Below, one piece after another: positions 1-11,737 of a stretch of DNA of 64,000 nt. A model generated the notes under the pieces. The model made no database searches. It was not told where the DNA came from and saw nothing but the letters and a program-made list of their open reading frames with translations. The DNA lies in NCBI GenBank assembly GCA_047967505.1, contig CM106540.1. One strand, given 5' to 3'. The stretch comes from Dipteris shenzhenensis. Lineage: Eukaryota > Polypodiophyta > Polypodiopsida > Gleicheniales. A program made the translations under genes and the position numbers. Every line of letters begins with the position of its first letter. Position 1 is the stretch's first letter.

Positions 1-1
1 T

Positions 2-593
2 TGCGAGCAGGAAGGCAAAGCAAGGGAGGACAAAGGCATTGTGGGAGGAATAATGGGCTCTCTACGGTTGATAGAGCTACAGTTAGTGGCCTTCATCGTC
101 GTCTTCTCTGCCAGCGGCCTAGTTCCACTCCTGGATATGGCCTTTCCGATCTTCTCCTCATTCTACTTCTTCTTCCTCTCGAGATGGGTCTTCAAAAACT
201 ACCAGCCAAAGTCCTCTGCTAAGGAAGTCTTTCATGGCAGCCGCATGTTCCAGCTCTATGTCATCTTGGGCACCATCATCGGCCTCTTCTTACCCCTTGC
301 ATATGTCCTTGGAGGTTTCGCCCGCGGCGACCAGCGCGCCGTCCGTGCTGCTACTCCCCATCTCTTCCTCCTGTCTGCACAGATTTTGAGCGAGAACATC
401 ATCAGCTCCATGTCCATCTTTTCTCCTCCAGTGCGCGCTTTCGTTCCCATTGGTTACACTGGACGTCGCCTGTTTACCTTGTACGATTGGGCAAAGATTA
501 CGTTCTTTGGAGCAGAGCTTCCTCCTAACCCATGGATACAGGTAATTGGCAAAACTTGATGGATTGAGATTTTGGAATGTCATGAGGAATTGT

Positions 594-629
<36 letters not shown>

Positions 630-1053
630 TCAGTAAATCTTTTAGTGCAAGGTCTTCATTCCTGATTGCAGGATATAGCTGTTCTAATTAGACAGGTTTG
701 ACTGTCCGTTTTCAGCTCGATTGAGTAGGCTAGTTAGTCCTTTTAGTAGATCGCACAATCCGTTTTCAGCTTGATTGAGCAAAGCTATCTAGTCCCACCG
801 CTCAAGCCTCTTTCATAGACTGCTGAAGCATCTTTCACGGCACGAGTTAACATACAAGTTTTGGTCGCAGGATGTAGCTTGGCTATGGTTTGGGCGAGGT
901 CTGTCGCTGGCAAACCTCGGCTACTTCTCCATCAATTTCTTCTTTTTCCTCATTCCACGCTTTCTGCCGCGAGCTTTCGACCGATACTTCAAGGAACGCG
1001 ACGAAGCCAATGCAGCCAAGGCAGCGTCCCAAGAGCCGAAGAAGGGACAATAG
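2..1053 (+). CDS. DUF7733 family membrane protein, 5'-partial, two visible exons
   Basis: Exon 2..541 splices to 871..1053 (CAG|GTAATT donor, GTCGCAG|GAT acceptor, phase 0), stop TAG at 1051. The frame is open to the left edge, so the true start is probably outside the window; the first visible ATG is at 53. From that ATG the product is 223 aa. Hydrophobic segments include VAFIVVFSASGLVPLLDMAF and LYVILGTIIGLFLPLAYVLG, followed by a conserved block AAPH-like (AATPHLFLLSAQILSEN), PVRAFVPIGYTGRRLFTLYDW, then in exon 2 a TM-like segment (LGYFSINFFFFLIPRFLPRAF) shown here only by its edges LGYF and PRAF, and a short charged Lys/Glu tail ending KKGQ. This order matches my recollection of plant DUF7733 proteins, which are integral membrane proteins of unknown function. 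No biochemical role is assigned. The upstream part and promoter are not in the window. Confidence 0.82.
598..625. repeat. (CT)n microsatellite in DUF7733 intron
   Basis: A 28-bp run of CT dinucleotides lies 57 bp after the donor site of the visible DUF7733 intron. Further into the same intron a phrase CCGTTTTCAGCTYGATTGAG occurs twice about 50 bp apart (near 710 and 760), a small diverged tandem duplication. Confidence 0.9.
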
Positions 1054-1411
1054 CTCCATTAATATTTCTACATACAACTTTGTTCCTTGCCATCTCACAT
1101 ACTTTGAATTCCTAAAACGCGTTTTCGGATTGTGAATACTTAAAACTTTCCCATTACATTTACCAATGGCAGTTCATTTTGTTCTTGGACCAAAGAAGTT
1201 ACCTTGAGCTTCAAATAAGGTAAGTGGAAACGAAATCCTCTAGTGTCGTGTCCTTGGTGGTGAAAAGACTCTTAGATTCAAAGGGAGAAAGAAATTGACT
1301 TAAGACTCTTCTCAATGTCTCTCTGCATCATGGGTGTAAGATTTTGTTAATAGCCTTCGTGTGAATCTATAGATTAGACTTAATCTTGGAATGAATTGAG
1401 ATTTCCTCTTA

Positions 1412-2406
1412 AGAAGATAGGATAGGATAACTTTTCTTTAAGTGAGTATTCATATACTTTTTTAATATGTAAGTTAGGAAAGTAGTTAGGAAAGTGAAAC
1501 TTATAAACTCGTATAATTCATATAATCTGTAAAGCTAAGAAGATAAGATAGTATAACTTTTTTGTAAAAGAAAGTTTTCGTATACTTATCTTTTCATATA
1601 TTATATAGGAAAATTTCCTCAGCAGATAATCTTCCTCACATGGGAGCATGAGCAAATATACTAGGTTTTTATCAGCATGGGAGCACGAGCATGTTAAATG
1701 TGAGCATACATTTACTACATTCTTGTCAACCTCTTTTGCAATGGAAGTTTCAACAAGAAGATGGGTGAGTTGGTTGTTATATGGGGTGTGTAGAACTTTC
1801 AAGGAGGAATGCCTTTAAATTTGAAAATAGTAGACAAAATGTGAGTCATTCAATAGCTTTTTGATCTCAAGTGAGGGAGAAGCGGAGAATATTGTCCTAG
1901 TGAAATTGTTATATGGGGTGAGTAGAACTTTTAATGAATAGTCCTTAAATTTGATAATAGTTAACAAAAAATGAGTTAAATTCAATAACTTTTTTACCTC
2001 AAATTGTGAGGGCATTGTCCTATGTGAATCTAATCTAAAGACAGTATTTAATGTGAATGAAGGTTGAAAGAAGAGATCAAACGATTTAACACTATAGCAA
2101 AGTTAAGCTCAATAATCTAAAGAGAGTATAGAATGTGCAATGAAAATTGAAAGAAGAGATTGTTCGATTTAGTAAAGTCAAACTCAAATATAATCCTTTT
2201 ATAAATTACATAGGAAAATTTCTTTGAGCTACATACTTGCCAAGCTATTTGGGATGAAAGCCTCAATGAGAAGGTGGGCAAGTTGTTTTAATACATGGGG
2301 TGTGCTTCCATCAAGGAACTTTCAACAAGGAAAGTACTTCAATTTGATGGTTGTTGACAAAATGTGAGTCAAATTTAGTTATTTTGTGTCCTGCAATTGT
2401 GAGGGT
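1412..2406. repeat. Diverged ~130-bp repeat cluster, intergenic
   Basis: Three related units start near 1773, 1906 and 2283. Each begins with a GTTGTTATATGGGGTG-like phrase, then a GTAGAACTTT-like phrase, an AAATTTGATAATAG-like phrase and a YACAAAATGAGTYAAA-like phrase. Units one and two are about 133 bp apart; the third lies 377 bp further on. Between units two and three another phrase (AATCTAAAGAnAGTAT … GAAAGAAGAGAT) is duplicated with a ~75-bp offset (2034–2180). Around 1412–1600 an AGAAGATARGATAG phrase also recurs. Stop codons break all frames. I see no gene here. Confidence 0.7.
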
Positions 2407-2419
2407 GTGATGTGTAAGA

Positions 2420-3940
2420 TCCATCCATTCCACTAACAAATCGCTTGCCATCATAATTATATTATTCCATGCCCCACCAAATGAAGTTTGGATGTCGTAG
2501 GAAAGATCCATAGGGGTTAATGCATGATCGGGTGTAGCCAATTGGGAAATTGTTTTTTCGGCACTTTTGCAGTCGAGCACTGCCACACTACGATGCGTTG
2601 GTGGATGAGATTTCAAATTTCAAAGTAGGGTCGCTCTCTCATTGGGGTTTTTTTCTGGCATATTGATTTCCACTGGCAGAGTGAAGAGACGTAATTTGTC
2701 AAAATGGTGTCATAAACGCCTCTAAACTTTCTATCATAATTGCTCTGAACACTATGCAGAGCTTGACACCTGGCACTACAAGCTTTACTCCACAAGCATA
2801 TGGTCATAGTGAACAGCATATAGCTCAGCACATGAGCTCTACATCCAGCCATTATCAACATCGTGTAGAGCTTGATACTCCACACCTTTACTGAAGAAGC
2901 ATACATTGCATGACACATGGCAGTACATGCAACAGTGGGACCACAGTTTTGGTTTTCGTGCATGACCACCGCACTTGTTCAATAAGAGAGCTACTTTGGC
3001 AATTTTAAGGCTATGTAAAGCCAAAGCAGTGTGGTCACTTTCGAGGCAGGTAGGATGATGTGATGAAATGAAATTTTGGCTTGTTGTTTAGCCATGTCTA
3101 CACTCTAAACATAGCTCATGCTTCTATTCTACGTATTCTACAATTTGGCTTCTTCTCCTCCTTTGCTTTCTTATTATAGCCACTATAAGGTGTGCTGCTC
3201 CCTCAAGCACCTTTTAATAGCTATTTTAGATAGAAAAGTCAATCAACCATTATTTTTCCTATATACTCTCAACATACATTTTTTAGAATTTTAGAGCTCT
3301 TCTAGCGCATGCTATGAATAATCATAGAGACACTAATATTTTAGGATTTAAGAACTTTTTTTAAAGTCTCTACTATATAGAAAACTGAGAGAAAACTACA
3401 CTATCACTTGCATTTAAGGGAATGCACATCCCAACCATGACTACACAGTGAAATATACTTTTTAGGCACTTTTTATCACTTTTATAGCATGCTCATCATC
3501 GTACAGAGACACAATCACACAGAGATACTCATATTCAAAAACTGTGCATTCAAGGGTTTAGTAGAAATCCCTTGGTACCCCAAACAGTGGCCCACATAAT
3601 CTATTCTTGACTTCAAAATTTATTGCCCCATAGGATTTACTACACTAGAAAAATTTTACAAAATTTTTTTATAACAGTCCAAGTAGATTCACCATTATAG
3701 GAAACAAAGAACGTGCCCCCATACATTGAAAAATGGAAAATTCCTGAAATTCCCATTAGGAAGAGGGAAAGGGCATGATTAAACTAAGGGATAAAGGGGG
3801 TAGGGAGCAATTTCAATTAAAAGGGACCACCTAAGAAGGAGGCTGTAAAGAAGAAGGCATGTGCTAAAGGGAGAGGGAGAATAGGGACCATTTGAAGAGA
3901 GCTTCAAAGAAGAAGGCATGTACTAAAGGGGTATGCTCTT
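2420..3940. other. Intergenic, no recognisable gene
   Basis: I recognise no gene. AGAGCTTGAYACYYSRCAC-like phrases recur loosely between 2755 and 2900. A short direct repeat (AAGAAGAAGGCATGT followed by CTAAAGGG) occurs at about 3850 and 3908. Part of 2530–2620 resembles 48310–48400 (see the findings). Confidence 0.5.
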
Positions 3941-3952
3941 CCACTCTTTACC

Positions 3953-5680
3953 AAGATCCTGAAAGAATTGAATGTGGAGGGATATCTTGTCTATTATAAT
4001 AAGAAAATTTCTATTGATGAGACTGGTAATTCAAAAGCTTGTTACATGGAGAAAGCATGGAAGAGAAAGGACCTTTTAAACTTATTTCCTGAAACTTAGA
4101 TTAGTAGAGACGTTGGAGTCAAGGATTCATCAAGCTGGCCAGCAAATGTTTGGGATATTTTGAAGGAGACAAGGCATTCATTTCTTGACACAAGAGGAAC
4201 TGTGAGGTATAAGCAGGTTCAACCATGAAGTTCTGGCAAGTCCAAGCAGTAGTACTCAAGGACAATCTCCAAGACCACGTAAACAACTTGAAGAATGTAA
4301 AGGATGGAAAATCGTTGAAAGTCTTATATGACACCACCAGAGTTGCATTGATGGGCACTTGCCTCCTTACAATATTTTACCAATACAAGGAGTAGATGAC
4401 GAAGCTATAGAGGGAAGCCACCCCATGCAACATCAACAACACAATAGGGAGATAATCCTCAAGGAGCATGCAGAGACCAAGGTAGAGCTAGTACAAGCCA
4501 TGCTAGAGGAGGAAAAAGCAAAGGCTATGGATACACAAGAGCAAAAGCTGAGGATACTGAGGGCCATGCAAGAGAAGTTGAAAAAATGGCCAAGAAGGCA
4601 AGGCAGAGAAGAGAAGATGCATCTAGAGGCTGGTCTAATACCTGCAGCACCAGCATCTTGAAGACACTAGAATGGATGATAACCGAGTAGAGGCCAATCT
4701 AGAGAAAATGAAAAAACAACTTTATGCTTAGATGTAGAAAAGGAACTTCCCAAAAGCTTTGCAAGATGTAAAATGCATTAAATATTGAGAAAGACAATAT
4801 AATTGCTCAAGTAAATAGGTACAATTCACGCACTATGGCAGTGATGCAAGAGAGCTTCAAAACATAGAAGGATGCAACTCGAGAGGACATCTGGAAGGAG
4901 GTAGATCAAGGAGAGAGGCCAAGGTAGAGCACATGGAGAGAATAAGAATTGAAATATTACAAAGAGAAAGAAAACCATTGGGAAGACAAGCACAATGCCC
5001 TACAGTTAAATTATGATACCATTATGGAGCAACATGTCGTGGCTCTTGAAAATTTGGAGAGGCATCCCCCATCCTTTTTGAAACCTAAAGTACTCCGGTG
5101 TTCTTGCAAGGGGCCTATGGTGAAGTTGCTAAAGACTCTTAAGAGGGTTGATAGGATCTGGAAGAAGTAGATAGAGATGTTGCCGTTAGCTAGCACTAGG
5201 CATAGCAATTGGAGGAGAATGTCCATAGTTTCAGGAGTAGGAGGGAATCAGAAATAGCTTGCTCATGTACAAGGTGGGATTGTGATATTGACAGCCACTA
5301 TAGGTGAACTAGAAGAATATCTTCTTCCGATGCAATAGGGTCCTACGTGCACAATCTGCCTTGGCCATGATATAGATGGGTACAAGATCTAATGGCCTCA
5401 GTGTGGCTACTCTCTACATTTTTTTTCTTTGGACTTTTGTGCGTGCAACCTTTGTATGAAAGCTTGTCATTTTCCAATGCGTATGCCATGGAGACAACAA
5501 CTGTGCCTGCTACTACATATATCTATGAGAGTAGTGGTCAAATGTGCATTTGCCTCAATAAGAAAGGCCTCGAGTTTTGATGGAGGGAAGATGTAGCACC
5601 GACACTTGTGGCTTGTGTAGAAAAGAAGAAACCCACTCGTAAAGGCAGGAAGAAGCCCCAGCTTGAGCCATTCTAATGGT
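3953..5680 (+). pseudogene. Degraded coding region with coiled-coil, unknown family
   Basis: Reading frames on the plus strand look protein-like but are broken by many stops. 3953–4099 reads as a compact domain containing LKELNVEGYLVYYNKKISI and ending LLNLFPET before a stop. 4359–4661 encodes a Glu/Lys-rich, heptad-like stretch (VELVQAMLEEEKAKAMDTQ, then EQKLRILRAMQEKLKK) that should form a coiled coil. 4949–5170 is again charged and helical. Near 5290–5400 a Cys-rich tract (TCTICLGHDIDG) appears. I do not recognise the family; a decayed transposon or retroposed gene is as likely as a host pseudogene. No intron borders were resolved. Confidence 0.4.
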
Positions 5681-6170
5681 TTTACAACACTTAACCATTC
5701 ACTTTTTGAGACTATTTACAAGATTTCTTGAGAACAATTGTCTCCCAGAGTTCTTGTATGTTAAGCAATGTTTAGCAATGAGAATGCAATTGCTTCTTGT
5801 TTCATTATGCACAATTGTTTCATTCTACCAGAGTTCTTGCATGTTTAAGAACGAGAACACAATTCTCCTTTATACAAGCTACTTTAGGATCAACTATAAC
5901 CATCGTGGTGGTTATAAAATATAAGTGCTTTAGGACTAACTGTAACTAGCATGGTGGTTGTACAAGTTAAGTGACTCATTAGAATTTAGGGTTATTTAAG
6001 ATATTTGTTTAGCACTTGGATTTAGGGTTATTTAGTAAGATATTTTTTAGCACTTTTCTAGAAAACTTTCACTTTTTTGGCGCTTTTCTAGCATATAGAT
6101 AATTGTCTCATGGGGAATTTAGCCAAGCATGTCCTGCATTGCTTCTCTTGCCAGCTAGCCATGAAATTGT

Positions 6171-6172
<2 letters not shown>
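5681..6172. other. Intergenic AT-rich, no gene seen
   Basis: AT-rich DNA with short imperfect repeats. AACTRTAACYANCRTGGTGGTTRTA occurs twice (near 5891 and 5939; only a loose match), and TTTAGGGTTATTTA occurs twice (5987 and 6022). No coding region is supported. Confidence 0.5.
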
Positions 6173-6203
<31 letters not shown>

Positions 6204-6459
6204 AGTATGTAAAAACTCCGTATAGCACGTGCGATCAAGGGATATTTTTAAAAACCCCTCCTATGGATTTTTATAACCTATGTACAACCCTTATGTAAAT
6301 TTTGAGATGATTAAAGTATCTCTTATGTATGAAAGTTTTCACTTTTTGAATTAAAAAACCCCTTATGTATGTATATTTTTTGTAACTCCATTAAAATATA
6401 GAACCCCTTCTATTGATCACACGTGCTATCTTACATATTTCTTAAGTGACCCCCCCCCC
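6173..6459. mobile_element. Candidate foldback/MITE bounded by G29 and C10 tracts
   Basis: A 29-bp G run (6173–6201) and a 10-bp C run (6450–6459) face each other as inverted ends. Inside them, TAGCACGTGCGATCA (6223–6237) pairs with TGATCACACGTGCTA (6414–6428) at 14 of 15 positions, and TATGTAA (6206) mirrors TTACATA (6431). AAATTGT occurs just outside both ends (from 6164 and from 6464) but is not immediately adjacent, so a target duplication is only hinted at. The interior is non-coding and contains several ACCCCTYMTATG-like phrases. The layout fits a small non-autonomous DNA transposon, but the superfamily is unresolved. Confidence 0.5.
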
Positions 6460-6898
6460 TCTCAAAATTGTGAAGCATATATTTTGGAATGGATTTAACC
6501 AATTGATCTATAAGCTTCCTCAGGTGAGTGTGTCTAATCTTCAATTGATATCAACGTGTTCAAATCTTCTCCATTTTAAACAAAGGCATGAGCATCTATG
6601 TCCATGAAGCAATGCTCCAACATGACTGCATCGACAAGCATCTATGTCCATAAAGCAATGCTCCAGTGTGACTGCGTATCGAGTCATTCGAAGGTGTCCA
6701 GTCAAAATTTATATGTCTTTTGCAACAACACACATTCCTGTCTTTGAGTTTCTGGATGTACAAGGGCTTACAATGCTCAAAGCTCCTTTGATTGATTGAA
6801 AGGTCAGGGTTCTCAGCTATACTATTAATTAGAACATGTTCTAGCCAAGGGGATAGTTCAACCATGGGGTGGTGACACCTATGATTATAGATTAGACT

Positions 6899-7345
6899 CA
6901 ACTATCAAAAAATGTTTTGTTCCAACCACTAAGCTAGTTTAACCAACAGGCAGTTTTAAACCTGCTTGATGGGTTGGTGGCACACTAAGAGCATAAATCA
7001 AACTATTAAAAAATGTTTTGTTCCAACCACTAAGCTAGTTTAGCCAACACGTTGGTTTTAAACCTGCTAGGCTAGTAGCATGCTAAGAGCATAAACCAAA
7101 CTATTAAAAAACACAATTATTCTAACCATTGAGCTAGTTCCAACCACCACATTGGTTTTAAATTTGCTTGATGGACTAGTGGCATGTTAAGAACATAAAT
7201 CAAATTATTAAAAAACATAGCTATTGTTCTAACTATTAGGTTGGTTCCAACCACCAGGTTGGTTTTAAATTTTCTTGATGGGCTAGTGAGAACATAAATT
7301 AAACTATTAAAAAACATACCTATGTTAACCATCGAGATGGTTGAA
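6899..7345. repeat. ~100-bp tandem repeat, about 4.5 units
   Basis: Units begin near 6899, 7001, 7100, 7202 and 7301. Each starts with AAACTATTAAAAAA, then carries a TTCCAACCAYTAAGCTAGTT-like phrase, GGTTTTAAACCTGCTTGATG, and AAGAACATAAATC. The first two are close copies and later ones diverge. The array is non-coding on both strands. Confidence 0.85.
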
Positions 7346-7546
7346 AAAGTAGTTTGGGCAAGGGACATTCATTAAACTATAACAAAGTAAGCGCATAAGA
7401 AATCAGTGAGCTAGTACATTAATCTTGTGGGAAATAATGGGTACACGATGCATGCCAATTAAACTATATTTTTCATAGTACATGCAAAATATATTCCAGT
7501 GTATTCTTGGTAGGTGAATGATTCCATGGGGACATATATGTCTCGA

Positions 7547-7592
7547 CAATATGGCCCTTGCTCCTAAAGGGGACTCTGCAAGGGCTATATTG
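7547..7592. other. Short hairpin related to a larger one at 49 kb
   Basis: CAATATGGCCCTTG (7547–7560) pairs with CAAGGGCTATATTG (7579–7592) with one mismatch. The 18-bp loop contains CTCCTAAAGGGGAC. The same arm and loop words recur in the perfect inverted repeat at 49007–49095, so the two are probably copies of one small foldback family. Confidence 0.6.
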
Positions 7593-7699
7593 AATTTGGC
7601 CCTATGCAAAACACAACATATGATGCAAAATTTATGCAAAGTATACATACATGTGGCTTTAGTGTAGCAACCTGTGTACAATTAAGACTTAGCAATCCT

Positions 7700-8460
7700 T
7701 CTTAAATCTTCCTTTATGTCAATTCTCCTTCAAGGATTGATGTTTGAAAATCTCTTTGAAGATGCTACTTTCTTTTATGCATTGGATCTGATGACTCTGA
7801 ACATAGTTAGGGTGTTCAACATGTGATCTACTGAGTGATTTTGAGCATGATAGTCCATAACTATAAAGCACAACCAAACATGTTCTTTAGCTTGGGTATA
7901 ATATGCATAAGTTGCAACTCTTTCTTTGGTATCTTAATACTTATCCCCTTATACATCTTGCCTATATCATAGTGATCCACACTTTGGGAAAATTATGGAA
8001 TGCTCATATTCATGTCTCATGGCTTAATCTTTTACACAGACTATCAAATTGGCTATACTAGGCAATCATGGTGAAGATGCAATCCCTTCACATGATTATA
8101 GCCCTCATTGCTATAAATGGCCTCTATTTACATTAGATGGACACCAAAACTACTTTTATCAAATGGATTTGCAGACAACTTGGAGACCCATGTAGTTCAA
8201 CATGCTTTTCTTCAACTCATGGGCTTCCTTTACATATTCAACAACTTGAAATGCTTGACACTATCCTTTCTACAAAATGGGTTTCTATGGATTTTAAATT
8301 AATAGAGATGGCCCAAGAGGAGAAATCACCATTTCTAAGCATTGGTATATCATTAACATACTCTGGTAATCTATGTGGATGCCACAAATTTGTAGGTACT
8401 AATGGAGATAAACATGAGGTAGCTAGATCCATGTAGATTGGCTAGATGGTATCCAATTTT
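7700..8460. other. Intergenic, no gene seen
   Basis: The reading frames here are short and none resembles a protein I know. No repeat structure is obvious. Confidence 0.4.
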
Positions 8461-10799
8461 ATCTAGCTTCATGGTTAGTAAGTTCATCTATTTTATTACC
8501 CCAAAATCCCATGGTCCACCAAAGCCATGGTTTCACAAAACTAGGTTCCAAAACCATGGGCTACCAAAATCATATGCCCCAAATTGTGGGCCATAAAATG
8601 TGGCCTTCAAGTTATGGTAAACAGTTAGTTTGTCAGCAATTTGCAGATGACACAATACATGCCCCAAGGAATAATGAGCAGGATGTTATGCGTTTTGGAT
8701 TGTCTTGATATTGTTTGCAAAGCTTCAGGATCCATGATTAATCACTTAAAAATAGGCTATGACACTTAAAGTGGCAAGGATCAATTGGTTTCACAAGATC
8801 TGGGGTGTCTCAGAATAAAAAAGGGCATGGTTATCAGACTATTGGGGATCCCATGGGTTTTGAGATAACAATGAAACAAAGGTGGGAGTGGTTTTTAAAT
8901 AGATTTCAAAAAAAATGAGACAAGTCGAGGGGTTTTCAGGCCAACTTGGTAGGGAGGAGATTAGTGCTAAATCACTGCATTTACCCTATTTCTATTTTTT
9001 ATCTTTCTTGCTGGTATCCATCTAAAACTGGAATTAGACAGATTTATTAGAATGTATAGATCCTTTTTGTGGGGTGGTAGCAACAAGATTTCAAAGGTAA
9101 GATGGAGCTACTGCATTAACCCCTGGGAAGAAGGGGGGTTAAGAGTTATAGATATTTCAGCTGCAACCAAAAAGCTCTCTGCTACCTGGGTAATCAAACC
9201 CCTTTTAAACCTAGGATGTGACTGGGCTCAGCTTTTGGTGAGAAATATGAAACACAGCAGACCCTTCTGAGCTCCTAAGTGGAAGAACTACCCTCTAACT
9301 TCAACTATCTTCAATCCTGAACCCTGCAAAGCCAAAGGGAGCTCACTGTGAAAATCCATTTGGGATTCCTTTGAGGATATAAAAGCTTTTATGCAGTTCT
9401 TTCGCAAAGTTGCTTTCATGGCCATTAATTCAGTTTGGGCTTCAACAATTTTCAAGAACTCTCTATTGACTGATGAACAATTTACTATGGCATCTTCTTT
9501 GTTTGATAAGGGATTGCAATCTTGGGGTCGGCTATGAAACAAAGACCTTTTCAAATGGAACAGAGACCTTTTAAGATGGAAGACTGGTATGGAACAGATA
9601 CCTTTTCAGATGGAAGGCATGGCATGAAATCAAAAGGAAATTTTCTCTCTCCAATCAAAATTAGGGCCTTATCATGAGTAGATTGGAGCTATGGAAGGGA
9701 GATGTTAGATGGAAGGGTGTCTCTATTCTAATTATACATGAAGAATTCATTTGGGTAGGTTGCTCTTCTATCCTTCCCATACCAACTCCAACTGCTAATA
9801 TGGATGACCTTTTCAGAACCCTTAATGCTAGATGGAATCTAAAGGATAGTAGAGATGCTTGGTATGCCAGGTTTGACAAATTATGGATTAAATAGGTTCT
9901 AGAGAAGATGTCTTGTCTTGCTTGGCTTATTATTCACAAAGGAGTATGGACAAATGCTAGAGGACTTAGAATAGGGAAGAGAGATGGGGAATGTAAAAGA
10001 TGTATTGGCCCTCTAGAGGATATCTTTCATGTCTTTGTAGCTTTTCCTCATACCAAAAGATTTTGGAAATCTATACAAATAGAGTGTGGAGAACCAATTA
10101 ATTGGAAAGCTATTTTGCTAGGAGATGCATGCAAAACTAGGCATGAGCCTTGGTTCCAAATAAGGGCATATGCTCTATGGTTCATATGGACCTCTAGAAA
10201 TAATTTTCAATTTAACCATAAAGATTTTATGTACTGATGCCTTGTTTGCTTCATGGTGGGATAGGAAAAAAGAAGACTTGACTTTCAGATAGGGGCCTTC
10301 AATTTGGAACACACAAGGTTGAATGCTGACATTGCAAAACACAAGCGTTGCTGTTTTATTTTTTATGAACACATCAAGCTCCCTCACTTTCTGCAGAGAA
10401 GACCTACCATAGTGATCCCAACCTTGATGTTGTTGGATCCTCCACTCAAAACCCTTCTGCCCAAAGCTATGATGATGCTGCTCTCTCCTTTAAGATTCAT
10501 GCTTCTGAAGAGATGTCTATTGACCCTACGCAAGGTGTTCCTGCTGCTGTTGTTACTGTTCCTATTGTTGATCCTATTGATCAGAGTAGGCCACAATGAA
10601 GACACCACCATCTTCTCCTTTCAAGTTCTTGATGCTCCACTTAACAAATACTGAGGATCTTGTTTATCTTGTTGCTACTACTATTTTTGTAAGATGCTGG
10701 TCCTATCCTAGGACAGCTCAGTTCTATTGGCTAATCTCTGACAAAGGTTACTCAAGATAATATCTCTTTTTTTCTTCCCAAAAAAATAATAATAATAAT
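8460..10799 (+). mobile_element. Decayed LINE (non-LTR retrotransposon), 5'-truncated
   Basis: The plus strand reads as the C-terminal half of a LINE ORF2 broken by stops and frameshifts. The reverse-transcriptase motif C region appears as QQFADDTIHA (about 8636–8665). It is followed by the 'connection' block YRSFLWGG … WSYCINPWEEGGLRV (9052–9160). The zinc-binding reverse-transcriptase tail lies at 9908–10237, with CKRCIGPLEDIFHVF and the terminal ALWFIWTSRNN typical of plant LINEs. The element ends at an A-rich/(AAT)n tail at 10780–10799. EN and the 5' part of RT are absent. Immediately upstream (8500–8600) CCATGG words recur in a non-LINE-like stretch, so the left boundary is uncertain. 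Confidence 0.75.
9052..10237 (+). pseudogene. LINE ORF2 remnant: RT connection and zinc-binding tail
   Basis: Two longer open segments lie in a damaged frame: 9052–9270 (RT/connection) and 9908–10237 (zf-RVT plus C-terminus). Between them the frame carries repeated stops, and an ACCTTTTCARATGGAA-like phrase recurs around 9547–9620. The gene cannot encode an active polymerase, because motifs A and B and the endonuclease are missing. Confidence 0.7.
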
Positions 10800-10910
10800 G
10801 AACTTCTTTAATAATGCCTTGATTAAGATCAAGGTATCTAAGCAGATGTATCTTTGGCAATGAAGAAAGTCCCATAGGGGTGGCCCCATTTGGGTCCCAT
10901 ATCTTATGAA

Positions 10911-11172
10911 GTGCACAACTTTTATATTTCATATGTTTTATGGGTTTCATATTAGTGTTGCAACTCAAATAAAATATTGATCTCCTCCTTTATGAAAGGG
11001 TAAGATTTCCCATTTGGACTGATGGTGAATCAATTGACATGTGCACAACTTTTATGTTTCATATGTTTTATGGGTTTCATATTAGTGTTGCAACTCAATT
11101 AAAATATTGATTACATTCTTTATAAAAGGGTAAGATTTTCCATTTGGACTAAGATGATGAATCAATTGACAT
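10911..11172. repeat. 130-bp tandem direct duplication
   Basis: Unit one is 10911–11040 and unit two 11041–11172. Both start GTGCACAACTTTTAT and end ATCAATTGACAT. They differ by a handful of substitutions and a 2-bp length difference, so the duplication is young relative to the flanking LINE and copia remnants. Non-coding. Confidence 0.93.
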
Positions 11173-11379
11173 GTGCTTCATGTTATGTGGTTGAAACAAA
11201 AAATAGACCATGCACATCTTCTTCCTTGCAGTCATGCTGCTATGTGACACACATTGTAGGGAGACCTTCTATGAGGGACCTCATTCCATTGTCCGTTGAG
11301 GTGGGGAAACCCTTTTGTTGTACGTGTGACAAGTGCATAATGCTAATCTAACATATTATGTATCATGCTCTCTATTAGT

Positions 11380-11662
11380 GATTTCCTAAAGTAGGTGACT
11401 ATGCTACTAAGAGACACACATAGCAAGGCAACTTGCTATAAGGGACCATGTCCCCATGGCCCTATAGTGAAGGAACTACTATGGAGAATTTCATGTATTG
11501 GGAGGAGAAAGAGAATTGAGAGAAAAGGAGAGAGAGCTGAGAGTCGATAACATAGTGTATGGTGGGTGCTAACTCACCCTGATCGGTTTGAAGTTCTTGT
11601 TAAGAAGAATGGTATATGTATACAAGGGTATGAACCTAGGCCATTGGCCTTTACCCCCAACA
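11380..11662 (-). other. Probable 3' LTR (partial) of the copia element
   Basis: On the minus strand a purine-rich tract, TTTAAGTGGGAGGT (plus 11663–11676), precedes TGTTGGGGGTAAAGG. That is the usual copia junction of polypurine tract and LTR start. The LTR therefore ends on the plus strand at 11662 and extends left. No matching second LTR is found beyond 15.8 kb, so its left limit could not be fixed by comparison and 11380 is approximate. Confidence 0.5.
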
Positions 11663-11737
11663 ACCTCCCACTTAAAGGCCAATGTGCCTTTAAGGGAGAA
11701 GATGGACATCCTAATGTCATCCGACACCCATGCACAC

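Noticed and set aside
6899-11172. CRISPR-like direct repeats
   Set aside because: Units lie head to tail without unique spacers of constant size, and the context is a plant nuclear genome.
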